The notes under the pieces are model-generated. The model had not been told where the DNA came from. It worked only from the letters and a program-made list of their open reading frames with translations, and did not search any database. Shown piece after piece: positions 34,683 to 44,231 of a stretch of DNA of 64,000 nt. This stretch comes from Porphyrobacter sp. (GTDB taxonomy: Bacteria; Pseudomonadota; Alphaproteobacteria; Sphingomonadales; Sphingomonadaceae), in assembly GCA_017744315.1 (NCBI GenBank), contig JAGIBN010000001.1:551333-615332 (forward strand), in the 5' to 3' direction. Position numbers and translations under genes: made by a program. Numbering within the stretch: the stretch's first letter is position 1; every line of letters begins with the position of its first letter.

Positions 34683-35723
34683 ATGGCGCAAGACCGGACC
34701 TGGCGGGTAATCCAGTGGGCGACGGGCAATGTCGGCAGCCGCGCCTTGCGCGCGGTGATCGAGCATCCGCGCATGGATCTTGTCGGGCTGTGGGTGCGTT
34801 CGTCCGAGAAACGGGGCAAGGACGCGGGCGCGCTTTGCGGCTTGCCGCCGACGGGGGTGAAGGCAAGCGGTTCGCTGGAGGAGATGGTCGCGCTCGATGC
34901 CGACTGCGTGCTCTACATGCGGCAGGGCACCGACTTCGACGAGATCTGCGCGTTGCTGGCATCCGGCAAGAACGTCGTCACCACGCGGGGCGATTTCCAC
35001 GATCCGGCGCGGATGGATGTTGCGCTTCGCGAGCGGGTGGAAGCGGCCTGCCGGGCGGGGAACGCCTCGATCTACAGCACCGGCTCCAGTCCGGGCTTCG
35101 TGACCGAAGCGCTGGCAGTTCCGCTGCTGTCGCTCCAGCGGAGGCACGGGCTGCTCACCATTGACGAATATGCCGACGTATCGAGCCGAAATTCGCCGGA
35201 CATGCTGTTTAAGGTCATGGGCTTCGGCGCCCCGATGGCACCCTTCGACCAGCGCCGGGCCGACCATCTCAAGGGCGATTTCGGCGGTTCGCTTGCGCAG
35301 ATCGCGGATGCCGTGGGGCTTGAAGTGGATGCGATCGAGGCCTCGGGCGAACTCTCGCCGACGCGGCGCGAACTTACGATCGCGGCAGGCACGGTGGCGG
35401 CCGGTACAGTGGGGGCGATGCGCACCACGATCACCTGCAAGAGCGGCGGCCGTCCGGTCCTGCGCTTCCGGGCCAACTGGTACGTGACCCAGGACATCGA
35501 GCACGACTGGGACTTGCGCGAATCCGGCTGGCGGATCGTCACCGAGGGAGACACGCCGGTAAAGGTGGACGTGACTTTCCCGGTCTCCAAGGAAGATTAC
35601 GCGGCCTATACGCCGGGCCTTACCGCACACCGGCCGGTCAACGCCATTCCCACCGTCTGCGCCGCGCCGCCGGGTATCCGCACGACGGTAGACCTGCCGC
35701 AGGTTCTGCCGATCTTCCGTTAA
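34683..35723 (+). CDS. DapB-like NAD(P)H-dependent dehydrogenase
   Basis: A 346-residue oxidoreductase. The N-terminal Rossmann segment WRVIQWATGNVGSRALRAV binds NAD(P). Later STGSSPGFVTEAL and DEYADVSSRN fit the dihydrodipicolinate-reductase-like family related to 2,4-diaminopentanoate dehydrogenase. It is not the lysine-pathway DapB, which is shorter. The start at 34683 follows GGGAGAAAG; an in-frame ATG at 34659 is less well placed. It forms an operon with the MFS gene. Its TAA shares the palindrome TTAA with the stop of the convergent GGDEF-EAL gene. Confidence 0.8.
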   Translation: MAQDRTWRVIQWATGNVGSRALRAVIEHPRMDLVGLWVRSSEKRGKDAGALCGLPPTGVKASGSLEEMVALDADCVLYMRQGTDFDEICALLASGKNVVTTRGDFHDPARMDVALRERVEAACRAGNASIYSTGSSPGFVTEALAVPLLSLQRRHGLLTIDEYADVSSRNSPDMLFKVMGFGAPMAPFDQRRADHLKGDFGGSLAQIADAVGLEVDAIEASGELSPTRRELTIAAGTVAAGTVGAMRTTITCKSGGRPVLRFRANWYVTQDIEHDWDLRESGWRIVTEGDTPVKVDVTFPVSKEDYAAYTPGLTAHRPVNAIPTVCAAPPGIRTTVDLPQVLPIFR

Positions 35724-38071
35724 GGCACGGAAAAGGCGCGGTTACGAAATAGCGCGAGCGCGTCTTTCGCGGTCATCGGGCGGCCGTAGTAATAGCCCTG
35801 TATCTTGCGGCAGCCGAGCTTGCGGACCATTTCGACTTCGTTCTCGGTCTCGGTGCCTTCGGCGGTCGTGGACATGCCGAGACTGTCGGCCATGGCGACG
35901 ACGGCGCGGATGATTGCCAGGCTTTCCGCATTGCCGGTGGCCGCGCCCTGCACGAAGGAGCGGTCGATCTTGATCGTCGAGAAGCGCAGCTTGCGCAGGT
36001 AGCCGAGCGAGGAATAGCCGGTGCCGAAATCGTCGAGCGCCACTTTGCAGCCCAGCGCCATGATCTTTTCCAGCGCCGAGCGGGCGAGGGTGGCGTCGCG
36101 CAGGAAGATGCTCTCGGTCACTTCCAGCTCCAGCCGCGCGGCGGGCAGCCCGCTTTCGGTGAGGGCGGAGACGACGCCGGTAACGAAGTTCGGATCGAGC
36201 AGCTGCTCGCCCGAGACATTGGCGGCGACCCGGACATGCTCGGGCCAGTTCATCGCTTCGCGGCAGGCCTCGCGCAGCACCCATTCGCCGATCGGGACGA
36301 TCAGCCGGGTATCCTCGGCCAGCGGAATGAACTTCACCGGGCTGACGGCGCCGTGTTCGGCGCTGTTCCAGCGCAGCAGCGCCTCGAAGCTGACCACCGT
36401 TTCGTCCTGCGCATCGACCACCGGCTGGAAGTGCAGCGCGAACTCCTTGCGCTCCAGCGCGGTGCGCATCGCCGATTCCAGTTTGCGCTGCTCCTCGGCG
36501 TGGGCGTGGAGGGCGGGTTCATAGGAGAAGTGCGTGTTGCCGCCTTCGTCCTTGGAACGGTAGAGCGCGAGGTCGGCATTGCGCATCAGCGTTTCCACCG
36601 CCTCGCCGTCGCGCGGGCCGATGGCCGAGCCGATCGAGGCGCCGACGAAGAGCGTATGGTTGTCGATCTCGTAGGCCTGCGACAGGCTCTGGATCACCCG
36701 CTGGGCCACGCGTTCGACATAGCCGAGGTCGGAGGCATCGCGGATGACGATGGCGAATTCGTCGCCGCCGAGACGCCCGCAGACCTCGCGCTCGGTCATC
36801 TGTTCCTTGAGTCGCTCGGCCACGCGGGCGAGCAACTGGTCGCCGACATGGTGGCCGAGCGTGTCGTTGACAGCCTTGAAGCGGTCGAGATCGATCATCA
36901 GGAAGGCACAGCGCAGACGCCACTGCGCGGCATGGGACAGCGCTTCGCCCAGCGCCTCGCCCAGCATCAGCCGGTTGGGCATGCCGGTAAGCGGATCGTA
37001 GCGGGCGAGCCAGGCGATCTTGTCGGAATTCTCCCGCGCCTCGGTGACGTCGGAGCCGACGCCGCGAAAGCCGTCGAACTGGCCGTTCTCGTCGATCTGC
37101 GGGGTGCCGGACAGTTCCCACCAGCGCGGCTTGCCGCCGATGGTGACGCGGACCAGCAGGTTCGAGAAGCTCTCGCGGCGCTTGAGGCGTTCGGCAAGGT
37201 CGTGGAGGCTGGCGGGGAAATCGCCCGTTTCCCAGTCCGCGCCGGCGATGAGCCGGAGAAACGACATACCTTCGATCTCGGGTGCCTGCTTGCCGAGCGC
37301 GAAAGCGAAGCGGGGGGAGACGGCGCGGACGCGGCGGGCAGGGTCGATCTGCCAGAGCCAGTCGGCCTCGCCGTCCTCGAACTCACGCAGGAGCAGCGAG
37401 ACCACTTCGTCCCGCTCGACCATGCCCGCTTCGGCGACTTTGCCGATCAGGAACTGCCGCGCGGACTGGATGGTCCCCGCCAAGACGACGGCGATGAAGG
37501 CCGAGGCGACGAGCGCCATGTCGAACAGGCCGAGAAGCAGGAAGCAGAGGATCGCCGAGCCGCCGACGAGAGCGGTAAAGACCAGCGTACCCATCGGCAA
37601 GCCGGGGATCAGCACGGCGAAAGCCGTCATCAGCATCGCGAGGACGGTCCAGAGTTTGATCTGGATTTGCGCATCGAGGAACGGCCCGAAGCCGCAGACC
37701 GGGATCGACCAGACCAGACCCTTCGCCAGAGTGGCGGCTAGGTAGGAACGGGTCTCGCCGGGGTGCAGGATCCGGCCTTCGGTGCCGGAAATGGCGCGGT
37801 CAATGCGCGTGCCGTACCAGGTGGCGGCACAGACCAGCGCGGCCCAGCCCAGCACGAGCACCGGATCGAGGCGGGGAACCAGCAAGCCGCACGCAGCCAG
37901 CATTGCCGCCAGTTGCGTGACCGCGCGCGCGACGGGCGCCCGGCCGAGGGAGGAGTATTGGATGCCGCGCAGGCGCGCCCAGTCTCCTTCCGCCGGCTGG
38001 CTCAGCCCGAGGATCGCGGAGACCGGCAGCTCCTGCGGGAGCGGTTGAATGGCGTGCGGCCGCTTTCTCAC
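35720..38071 (-). CDS. Membrane GGDEF-EAL protein with PAS domain
   Basis: A 783-residue c-di-GMP enzyme. About six membrane helices (residues ~45-200) precede a PAS domain (WLWQIDPARRVRAVSPRFAFALG). The GGDEF domain has the intact active loop RLGGDEFAIV. The EAL domain has FEALLRW, DDFGTGYSS and a KIDRSF lysine. Both activities look possible. The annotated start is a GTG at 38071 with no strong Shine-Dalgarno; a stable hairpin lies just upstream. A later start cannot be excluded. It is transcribed after glmS on the same strand. Confidence 0.9.
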   Translation of the reverse strand: MRKRPHAIQPLPQELPVSAILGLSQPAEGDWARLRGIQYSSLGRAPVARAVTQLAAMLAACGLLVPRLDPVLVLGWAALVCAATWYGTRIDRAISGTEGRILHPGETRSYLAATLAKGLVWSIPVCGFGPFLDAQIQIKLWTVLAMLMTAFAVLIPGLPMGTLVFTALVGGSAILCFLLLGLFDMALVASAFIAVVLAGTIQSARQFLIGKVAEAGMVERDEVVSLLLREFEDGEADWLWQIDPARRVRAVSPRFAFALGKQAPEIEGMSFLRLIAGADWETGDFPASLHDLAERLKRRESFSNLLVRVTIGGKPRWWELSGTPQIDENGQFDGFRGVGSDVTEARENSDKIAWLARYDPLTGMPNRLMLGEALGEALSHAAQWRLRCAFLMIDLDRFKAVNDTLGHHVGDQLLARVAERLKEQMTEREVCGRLGGDEFAIVIRDASDLGYVERVAQRVIQSLSQAYEIDNHTLFVGASIGSAIGPRDGEAVETLMRNADLALYRSKDEGGNTHFSYEPALHAHAEEQRKLESAMRTALERKEFALHFQPVVDAQDETVVSFEALLRWNSAEHGAVSPVKFIPLAEDTRLIVPIGEWVLREACREAMNWPEHVRVAANVSGEQLLDPNFVTGVVSALTESGLPAARLELEVTESIFLRDATLARSALEKIMALGCKVALDDFGTGYSSLGYLRKLRFSTIKIDRSFVQGAATGNAESLAIIRAVVAMADSLGMSTTAEGTETENEVEMVRKLGCRKIQGYYYGRPMTAKDALALFRNRAFSVP

Positions 38072-38081
38072 ATTTCAGGGC

Positions 38082-38110
38082 TTACCGAGCGAAGGGTTAT
38101 CGCCCGGTAA
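38082..38110 (-). promoter_or_regulatory. Hairpin immediately upstream of the GGDEF-EAL start
   Basis: On the minus strand TTACCGGGCGA pairs with TCGCTCGGTAA around TAACCCT, ending 11 bases before the GTG start. It has no T-run. It could mask the ribosome site of the GGDEF-EAL gene or weakly end glmS transcription. Confidence 0.4.
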
Positions 38111-38175
38111 ACCATAGGGCATTTCCGCGATGGGAGGAAACACCCCTGCGACGGAAGAAAACCGCCGATACGGTG

Positions 38176-39999
38176 CTATTCGACCGTGACGCTCTTCGCG
38201 AGGTTGCGCGGCTGGTCCACGTCGGTGCCCTTCACGCAGGCAACGTGATAGGCAAGCAGCTGTACAGGCACGGCATAGACCAGCGGCGCGATCAGTGGAT
38301 GGACGCGCGGCATTTCGATGGTGGCGATGCAGCCTTCGCCCGCCTCGGCAATGCCTTCGGCGTCGGAGATCAGCACGACCTTGCCGCCGCGTGCGCGCAC
38401 TTCCTGCATGTTGCTGACGGTCTTTTCGAACAGCGGGCCGGAAGGCGCGAGGACGATCACCGGCACCGCCTCGTCGATCAGCGCGATGGGGCCGTGCTTC
38501 ATCTCGCCCGAGGCATAGCCTTCGGCATGGATGTAGCTGATTTCCTTCAGCTTCAGCGCGCCTTCGAGGGCCAGCGGATAGTCCGGGCCGCGGCCGAGGT
38601 AGAGCACGTCGCGGGCAGGGGCAATGAGGTGCGCCATCGCCGCGATCTCTTCGTCGAAAGCGAGCGCGGCGTTGAGGCTGGCAGGCGTCTGGAGCAGGTG
38701 CTGGACGATCTCGGTTTCCTCGGCCCGGTCCATGCGTCCGCGCTTGACCGCGAGATGCGCCGCGAGCGCTGCCAGTACGGCCAGCTGGCACGAGAAGGCC
38801 TTGGTCGAGGCGACGCCGATTTCCGGCCCGGCGTGGGTGGGCAGCAGCAGATCCGCCTCGCGCGCCATCGTGCTGGTGGGCACGTTGACGACGACGGCGA
38901 TGGTCTGCCCGGCTGCCTTGCAGTGTTTCAATGCGGCAAGGGTGTCCGCAGTCTCGCCCGATTGCGAGATGAACAGGGCCAGGCCGCCCGGCTCCAGAAC
39001 GGGGTCTCGGTAGCGGAACTCGGAGGCCACATCGATGTCCACCGGCAGGCGGGCGAATGTCTCGATCCAGTATTTCGCCACCATTCCGGCGTAAAAGCTG
39101 GTGCCGCAGGCCACGATGGTGATGCGCTTGATCGCCGAAAGGTCGAAATCGATCTGCGGCAGGGCGACGGACTGGTCCACCTGGTGGATGTAGCTGCGCA
39201 GGGTCTGCGCCACCACGGTCGGCTGCTCGAAGATCTCCTTCTGCATGAAGTGGCGGTAATTGCCCTTCTCGATGGCGACCGCCGAGGCGCCGGAAGACAC
39301 GATCTCGCGTTCCACCGGGTTGTTGTCCGCATCGAAGACCCGCGCGCCGTCGTGGGTGATGACCACCCAGTCGCCTTCCTCAAGGTAGGAAATGCGCTGC
39401 GTCAGCGGGGCGAGGGCGAGGGCGTCCGAGCCGAGGTAGGTCTCGCCCTCGCCATAGCCGACGACCAGCGGCGAGCCGAGGCGCGCGCCGATCAGGAGGT
39501 CAGGGTGCTGGCGGAAGGCGATGGCGAGCGCAAAGGCGCCGCGCAGCTGCGGGAGGACGACCTTCACCGCCTCTTCCGGCGACAGCCCGGCCTCGACCTG
39601 TTCGGACACGAGGTGGGCGACCACTTCGGTATCGGTCTGGCTCTCGAAAGTGCGGCCGCGCGATTCGAGGGCTTCGCGCAGCGGCTTGAAGTTCTCGATG
39701 ATACCGTTGTGGACGAGCGCGAGGTGCTCGGTCGCGTGCGGGTGGGCATTGGCGGCGGTGGGGGCGCCGTGGGTGGCCCAGCGGGTGTGGGCGATGCCGA
39801 TCAGGCCCGGCGCGGGATCGCGGGCCAGTTCGTTCATGAGGTTGACCAGCTTGCCCTGCGCGCGGCGGCGGATCAGCTGGCCGTTCTCGACCGTGCAGAC
39901 GCCCGCGCTGTCATAGCCGCGATATTCCATGCGGCGCAGGCCGTCGACGAGCCGATCCGCGACCTGTTCCTTGCCGACGATGCCGATGATTCCACACAT
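38176..39999 (-). CDS. glmS: Glutamine-fructose-6-phosphate aminotransferase
   Basis: A 607-residue enzyme making glucosamine-6-phosphate, the entry to peptidoglycan, LPS and many exopolysaccharides. Cys2 of MCGIIGIVG is the glutaminase nucleophile, and HTRWATHG and NGIIEN complete that domain. Two SIS sugar-isomerase domains follow (ACGTSFYAG, SQSGETADT, STKAFSCQL) and the C-terminal AKSVTVE is characteristic. No ribozyme or riboswitch is seen in the 131 bases upstream, as expected for proteobacteria. The GGDEF-EAL gene follows 104 bases downstream. Confidence 0.97.
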   Translation of the reverse strand: MCGIIGIVGKEQVADRLVDGLRRMEYRGYDSAGVCTVENGQLIRRRAQGKLVNLMNELARDPAPGLIGIAHTRWATHGAPTAANAHPHATEHLALVHNGIIENFKPLREALESRGRTFESQTDTEVVAHLVSEQVEAGLSPEEAVKVVLPQLRGAFALAIAFRQHPDLLIGARLGSPLVVGYGEGETYLGSDALALAPLTQRISYLEEGDWVVITHDGARVFDADNNPVEREIVSSGASAVAIEKGNYRHFMQKEIFEQPTVVAQTLRSYIHQVDQSVALPQIDFDLSAIKRITIVACGTSFYAGMVAKYWIETFARLPVDIDVASEFRYRDPVLEPGGLALFISQSGETADTLAALKHCKAAGQTIAVVVNVPTSTMAREADLLLPTHAGPEIGVASTKAFSCQLAVLAALAAHLAVKRGRMDRAEETEIVQHLLQTPASLNAALAFDEEIAAMAHLIAPARDVLYLGRGPDYPLALEGALKLKEISYIHAEGYASGEMKHGPIALIDEAVPVIVLAPSGPLFEKTVSNMQEVRARGGKVVLISDAEGIAEAGEGCIATIEMPRVHPLIAPLVYAVPVQLLAYHVACVKGTDVDQPRNLAKSVTVE

Positions 40000-40130
40000 G
40001 CGCTTAATTTACCCTGGTTCGAGCCGAAACTGCCTTGCCGTTACACCGATAATGGTTGGCGTTTGGTGGCGCCACCATGAAGGCTTGGTAATGTGTGCAA
40101 AGTGGTGGGACTTGAGAGGTAATCCCTTTC

Positions 40131-40979
40131 TCAGTCGTCTCCGCTGAGCAAGGTTCCGATCCCGGCGACGGCGCCCAGGCCGAGCAATGTGCTCTCGCCG
40201 CGATTCTGTCCGCCATAGGGCACGGCGGCGGCCATCATCCGTCCCGCAAGGCGCGAGAAGGGCAGCGACTGGATCCAGACTTTGCCTGGACCGCGCAGGC
40301 GGGCGAAGAACACGCCTTCGCCGCCGAAGATCATCGACTTGACCGAACCTGCCCGCACCACGTCGAAATCGATGCCGGATGTGAAGGCGGCGACGCAGCC
40401 GGTGTCGATGTGGAGTTCCTCGCCCGGCTGCAACGTCTTCTCGATCACGGTGCCGCCCATCTGCACGAAGACCCAGCCGTCGCCTTCGAGGCGCTGCATG
40501 ATGAAGCCTTCGCCGCCGAACAGGCCAGTCATGATCTTCTGCTGGAAGTGGACGCCGATGGAAACACCGCGCGCGGCGCAGAGGAAAGCGTCCTTCTGGC
40601 AGATCAGGCGTCCGTCTACCTCATCGAGCTTGATCGGCACGATCGAGCCGGGGATCGGCGCGGAAAAGGCGACACGGGCCTTGCCGCGGCCCTCATGGGT
40701 GAAGACGGTGGTGAACAGGCTCTCGCCGGTGACGAGGCGCTTGCCCGCACCCAGCAGCTTGCCCATGAAGCCGCCGCCCTGCTGCTCGGAACCGTCGCCG
40801 AACACGGTCGACATGGCGATGGAGGAATCTTTCCAGACCATCGCGCCGGCTTCCGCCACCGCGCTTTCGCCGGGGTCCAGCTCGATCTCGACGAACTGGA
40901 GTTCCGCGCCCTTGATCTCGAAATCGACATCGTCGGCGATCGCGGCATTGCGGCTGTGGCTCCAGGGGCTGTTCGACAT
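40131..40979 (-). CDS. AIM24 family protein (TIGR00266)
   Basis: A 282-residue all-beta protein. The repeated pattern FVEIELDPGESAVAEAGAMVWKDSSI, FVQMGGTVIEKTLQPGEELHIDTGCVAAF and SMIFGGEGVFFARLRGPGKVWIQSLPF is that of AIM24/TIGR00266 proteins. Their bacterial role is unknown; mitochondrial Aim24 affects inner-membrane organisation. No signal peptide is seen. The last residues (GESTLLGLGAVAGIGTLLSG) are hydrophobic. It is monocistronic and divergent from the TPR gene. Confidence 0.88.
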   Translation of the reverse strand: MSNSPWSHSRNAAIADDVDFEIKGAELQFVEIELDPGESAVAEAGAMVWKDSSIAMSTVFGDGSEQQGGGFMGKLLGAGKRLVTGESLFTTVFTHEGRGKARVAFSAPIPGSIVPIKLDEVDGRLICQKDAFLCAARGVSIGVHFQQKIMTGLFGGEGFIMQRLEGDGWVFVQMGGTVIEKTLQPGEELHIDTGCVAAFTSGIDFDVVRAGSVKSMIFGGEGVFFARLRGPGKVWIQSLPFSRLAGRMMAAAVPYGGQNRGESTLLGLGAVAGIGTLLSGDD

Positions 40980-41164
40980 GAAAACTCCAACGGATGGAAA
41001 GATTCGTTGCGGGTTATCTGCGATTCGTGAAAGTTCTTGTCAAACCGCGTCCGTCGGATAGTCTGTCCCCTTCGACGAACACTGTTCCGACGAAAATCGC
41101 CCGGCAAATACCCTGTGGGGTCACGACTGGGGCGTGATCGGTGTTCCTGGAGAGGATAACACCG

Positions 41165-41908
41165 ATGAACTTCATCAAGAGGTCGGTTTCATTTGCTTTT
41201 ATCGGGCTGGCCCCAGTTGCCTGTTTAGGTGTGGCATGCTCCGGACCTGCTTTCGCGCGCGACATCGGCGGGAGCGGCGCGGTGGTGAACACCGCGCTCC
41301 ATGTCGAGAGCGGCAATGACGTCAGCAAGGGCGACGTGAGCAAGGGCTTCGCACTGATCCGCGCGGGCAAGCCCGCGCAGGCAGTGAAGATGTTCGATTC
41401 GGTGATATTGGCCAGCGAACGGGCGCTGGGCGGCGATGCCCGTCCGCGTCTCTGCCAGTCGGGCGGCGCCGAGGCTCCGATCGCGGCCGGCAAGGCGGTG
41501 GCGGTCAGCAGTGACGTTTGCGATGCGCATTTCGGCAAGGGCTACGCGCTCGTTGATCTCGGGCGCGGTGACCTTGCCGAGGCCGAACTGCGCCGCGCCA
41601 CCGAACTCGCGCCGGACAATGCGCATTTCGCCAACGAATATGCCGAACTGTTCAAGTCGCGCCGGGAATGGCAGCGTTCCTACGACATCTTTGCCCATGC
41701 CTGGGCGATCGTCGACAAGAGCACTTCGGGCGAGGATGCCAAGGTTGCGGCGCGGGCGCTGCGCGGCATGGGCTATACCCGGATCGAGATGGGCCGGCTC
41801 GACGATGCGGCGAAGCTGTTCCGCCAGTCGCTCGACTACGATCCGAGCAACCTAGGCGCCAAGACCGAACTGGACTTCATCGCGCAGAAACAGGCCATCG
41901 GCGCCTGA
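41165..41908 (+). CDS. Secreted TPR-repeat protein
   Basis: A 247-residue protein. The signal peptide (FIKRSVSFAFIGLAPVACLGVACSGPAFA) predicts periplasmic location. At least four helix pairs of tetratricopeptide type follow (KGFALIRAGKPAQAVKMFD, GYALVDLGRGDLAEAELRRA, EYAELFKSRREWQRSYDIF, GYTRIEMGRLDDAAKLFRQ). Two Cys (CQSG and SDVCD) may form a disulfide. The ATG at 41165 follows GGAGAGGAT by 8 bases. A scaffold role is inferred; no partner is evident. It ends at a strong terminator. Confidence 0.82.
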   Translation: MNFIKRSVSFAFIGLAPVACLGVACSGPAFARDIGGSGAVVNTALHVESGNDVSKGDVSKGFALIRAGKPAQAVKMFDSVILASERALGGDARPRLCQSGGAEAPIAAGKAVAVSSDVCDAHFGKGYALVDLGRGDLAEAELRRATELAPDNAHFANEYAELFKSRREWQRSYDIFAHAWAIVDKSTSGEDAKVAARALRGMGYTRIEMGRLDDAAKLFRQSLDYDPSNLGAKTELDFIAQKQAIGA

Positions 41909-41932
41909 TACGGTAAGTTCGTCAGGGAGGAT

Positions 41933-41959
41933 GGGCGGTCCGTGAGGACCGCCCGTTTT
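41933..41959 (+). terminator. Intrinsic terminator of the TPR gene
   Basis: GGGCGGTCC / GGACCGCCC with a GTGA loop, followed by GTTTTCGTTT. Confidence 0.85.
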
Positions 41960-41976
41960 CGTTTCCACGCCATTTT

Positions 41977-42008
41977 TCGTCATTGCTTCGCTACTCTCGC
42001 AATGACGA
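41977..42008. repeat. REP-like palindrome, short form
   Basis: TCGTCATTGC and GCAATGACGA form perfect 10-base arms around TTCGCTACTCTC. Its core differs by one base over 27 from the right arm of the element at 48306-48338, so the two belong to one dispersed family. It lies between convergent genes just downstream of glmU. Confidence 0.8.
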
Positions 42009-42017
42009 TGGAGGGGC

Positions 42018-43391
42018 TTAGCGGCCTGCCGACTTCTCGGCTTTTTTCTTCTTCATCGCGTCGTGGAAGCGGTCGGCCCAGCCGGGCTTGACCAGCTGTT
42101 CGCCGCGCACCAGGCGAAGTTCGCCGTCGGCGACGTCGCGGGTGACGGTGCTGCCCGCCGCGACGATGGCATCCGCGCCGATCTTCACCGGCGCGACGAG
42201 GGCGCTGTTCGAGCCGATGAAGGCGCGCTCGCCGATCACCGTGCGGTGCTTGAAGTAGCCGTCGTAGTTGCAGGTGATCGTACCCGCGCCGAGGTTGGCC
42301 TTCGCGCCGATCGTGGCGTCGCCGACGTAAGTGAGGTGATTGGCCTTGGCGCCTTCGCCCAGTTCCGCGTTCTTCACTTCGACGAAGTTGCCGACTTTCG
42401 AACCCTTGCGCAGCACCGCGCCGGGGCGCAGGCGGGCATAGGGACCGACGGTGACGCCGCTTTCCAGCGTCGCGCCCTCAAGGTGCGAGAAGGCGTGGAT
42501 GACGACGCCGTCCGCCACGGTGACGCCCGGCGCGAAGACGACGTTCGGCTCGATGGTGACATCGCGGCCCAGCTTCGTGTCCCAGGCGAAGAACACCGTT
42601 TCGGGGGCGATCAGCGTCACGCCGTCGGCCATCGCGGCCACGCGCCGCTTGGCCTGCCAGCGCGCCTCGGCCTCGGCCAGCTCTCCGCGGCTGTTGATGC
42701 CGCCCACTTCGTCCGGATCGGGCGTGACGATCACCGCGCAAGCGCGCCCTTCGAGCGTCGCCACATTGACGATATCGACGAGGTAGTACTCGCCCTGTGC
42801 ATTGTCGTTGCCGACGCGGGCGAGCAGGTCGAACAGGTCGGCCGACTTCACCGCCATCAGCCCGGAATTGCACAGGCGGCAGGCGCGCTGTTCCTCGGTG
42901 GCGTCCTTGTATTCCACCATCATCGCGATGCGCCCGTCATCGTGGGCGAGCACGCGGCCATACTGGAGCGGGTCTTCCGGCTCGAACCCGAGCACGACCA
43001 CCGCAGGCGAATCGTCGGCATGGAGCCGCTCGATCATCGCGCGCATCGTGTCGGTGCCGACGAACGGCACGTCGCCGTAGAGAATCAGCACGTCGCCCGC
43101 GAATCCAGAAAGCGCGGCTTCTGCCTGCTGCACCGCATGCCCGGTGCCGAGCTGCGGCTCCTGCACGGCGATTGCAGCGCGGCTGCCGAGGGCTTTCTCC
43201 AGCTGCTCGCGGCCATGCCCCGCCACCACGACCTGCCGCTCCGGCGCCAGCGCGGCTGCACTTTCCAGCAGGTGCTCCAGCATCGGGCGACCGGCTATGG
43301 GATGGAGGACCTTGTGCAGGTCACTCTTCATGCGGGTGCCCTTGCCTGCGGCGAGGACGACGATAGCGAGAGGCGTTGAGTGTTCGACCAT
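42018..43391 (-). CDS. glmU: Bifunctional UDP-GlcNAc pyrophosphorylase / GlcN-1-P acetyltransferase
   Basis: A 457-residue enzyme making UDP-N-acetylglucosamine. The uridyltransferase domain has VVLAAGKGTRMKS, LGTGHAV and LYGDVPF; the C-terminal left-handed beta helix has NVVFAPGVTVADGVVI, SKVGNFVEVKNA and GAGTITCNYDG. Full length. I chose the ATG at 43391 (MVEHSTPLAIVVLAAG); in-frame starts at 43397 and 43427 are possible. It is divergent from gph with 59 bases between, so the promoters overlap. It complements glmS 2 kb away. Confidence 0.95.
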   Translation of the reverse strand: MVEHSTPLAIVVLAAGKGTRMKSDLHKVLHPIAGRPMLEHLLESAAALAPERQVVVAGHGREQLEKALGSRAAIAVQEPQLGTGHAVQQAEAALSGFAGDVLILYGDVPFVGTDTMRAMIERLHADDSPAVVVLGFEPEDPLQYGRVLAHDDGRIAMMVEYKDATEEQRACRLCNSGLMAVKSADLFDLLARVGNDNAQGEYYLVDIVNVATLEGRACAVIVTPDPDEVGGINSRGELAEAEARWQAKRRVAAMADGVTLIAPETVFFAWDTKLGRDVTIEPNVVFAPGVTVADGVVIHAFSHLEGATLESGVTVGPYARLRPGAVLRKGSKVGNFVEVKNAELGEGAKANHLTYVGDATIGAKANLGAGTITCNYDGYFKHRTVIGERAFIGSNSALVAPVKIGADAIVAAGSTVTRDVADGELRLVRGEQLVKPGWADRFHDAMKKKKAEKSAGR

Positions 43392-43450
43392 GTGCATCAC
43401 TTGCCAGCAAATTGTTGCGGTTTCCACCGCGGGAAGCCACTGAGAAGAGG

Positions 43451-44143
43451 ATGACAGATTTTCCCTTCGACATCGTCGGTTTCGACCTGGACGGAACCCT
43501 GCTGGATTCGCTCGGTGATCTGGGCGTGGCGCTCAACCACGCCCTCTCGCTGGAGGGACGCCCGCCGATCCCGAGAAACGCGGTGCGCGACCTCGTCGGC
43601 GGCGGCGCCAAGAAAATGCTGGCCAAGGGACTGGACGTCACCGGCGGCCCGGTCTCGGACGAACGGCTGAACGAACTGCACCTGGCGCTGATCGACTTCT
43701 ACAGCGACCATATCGCGGTGGAAACGAAGCTCTATCCGGGCGGCGAGGCGATGCTCAAGGGCCTCGCGGTGCGCGGCGTGAAGATCGCCGTGGTGACCAA
43801 CAAGCTGGAACGGCTCGCGGTGAAGATCTTCGCGGAAATGGGCCTTTCGCATCACTTCTTCACGGTGATCGGCGGCGATACGCTCGGACCGGGCCGCGCC
43901 AAGCCGAAGCCGGACCTGATCGAGCTGATGCTGGAGCGGGCCGGAGGCGGGCGGGCGGCCTTCGTCGGCGACACCACTTACGATACCGGCGCGGCGGCGG
44001 CGGCGGGGATTCCCTGCGTCGCGGTCAGCTTCGGTTTCAACGATCGCGCGCCGCACGACCTCGGCGCGACGGCGGTGATCGACCACTTCGACGAACTCAT
44101 CCCCGCTCTCGAACGCATCGGCGCCGAAGCCGAGACGGCCTGA
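43451..44143 (+). CDS. gph: Phosphoglycolate phosphatase, HAD family
   Basis: A 230-residue HAD phosphatase. Motif I is FDLDGTLLDS, motif II VVTNK, the Lys is in KPKPD and motif III is FVGDTTYD. The C1-type helical cap lies between. It would clear 2-phosphoglycolate from DNA repair, but HAD specificity is hard to read, so other phospho-sugars are possible. The ATG at 43451 is directly after GAAGAGG, a tight spacing; no better start is visible. Confidence 0.85.
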   Translation: MTDFPFDIVGFDLDGTLLDSLGDLGVALNHALSLEGRPPIPRNAVRDLVGGGAKKMLAKGLDVTGGPVSDERLNELHLALIDFYSDHIAVETKLYPGGEAMLKGLAVRGVKIAVVTNKLERLAVKIFAEMGLSHHFFTVIGGDTLGPGRAKPKPDLIELMLERAGGGRAAFVGDTTYDTGAAAAAGIPCVAVSFGFNDRAPHDLGATAVIDHFDELIPALERIGAEAETA

Positions 44144-44231
44144 TCGCAACGCCCCGCCGATAAGCGCAAGGCCCGCTTGTCCGGCCCCGGCAATCGTGCG
44201 AGCCACGCGCGACAGGAGCGGGAGAAACGCG

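Noticed and set aside
32717..34819. Long minus-strand extension upstream of the thiolase
   Set aside because: The thiolase has a GTG start with AGGAGGAG at 32716; the upstream part is antisense to the MFS gene and low in conserved features.
40000..40130. Possible glmS ribozyme or riboswitch
   Set aside because: The 131-base leader lacks the ribozyme core fold; proteobacterial glmS is not controlled this way.
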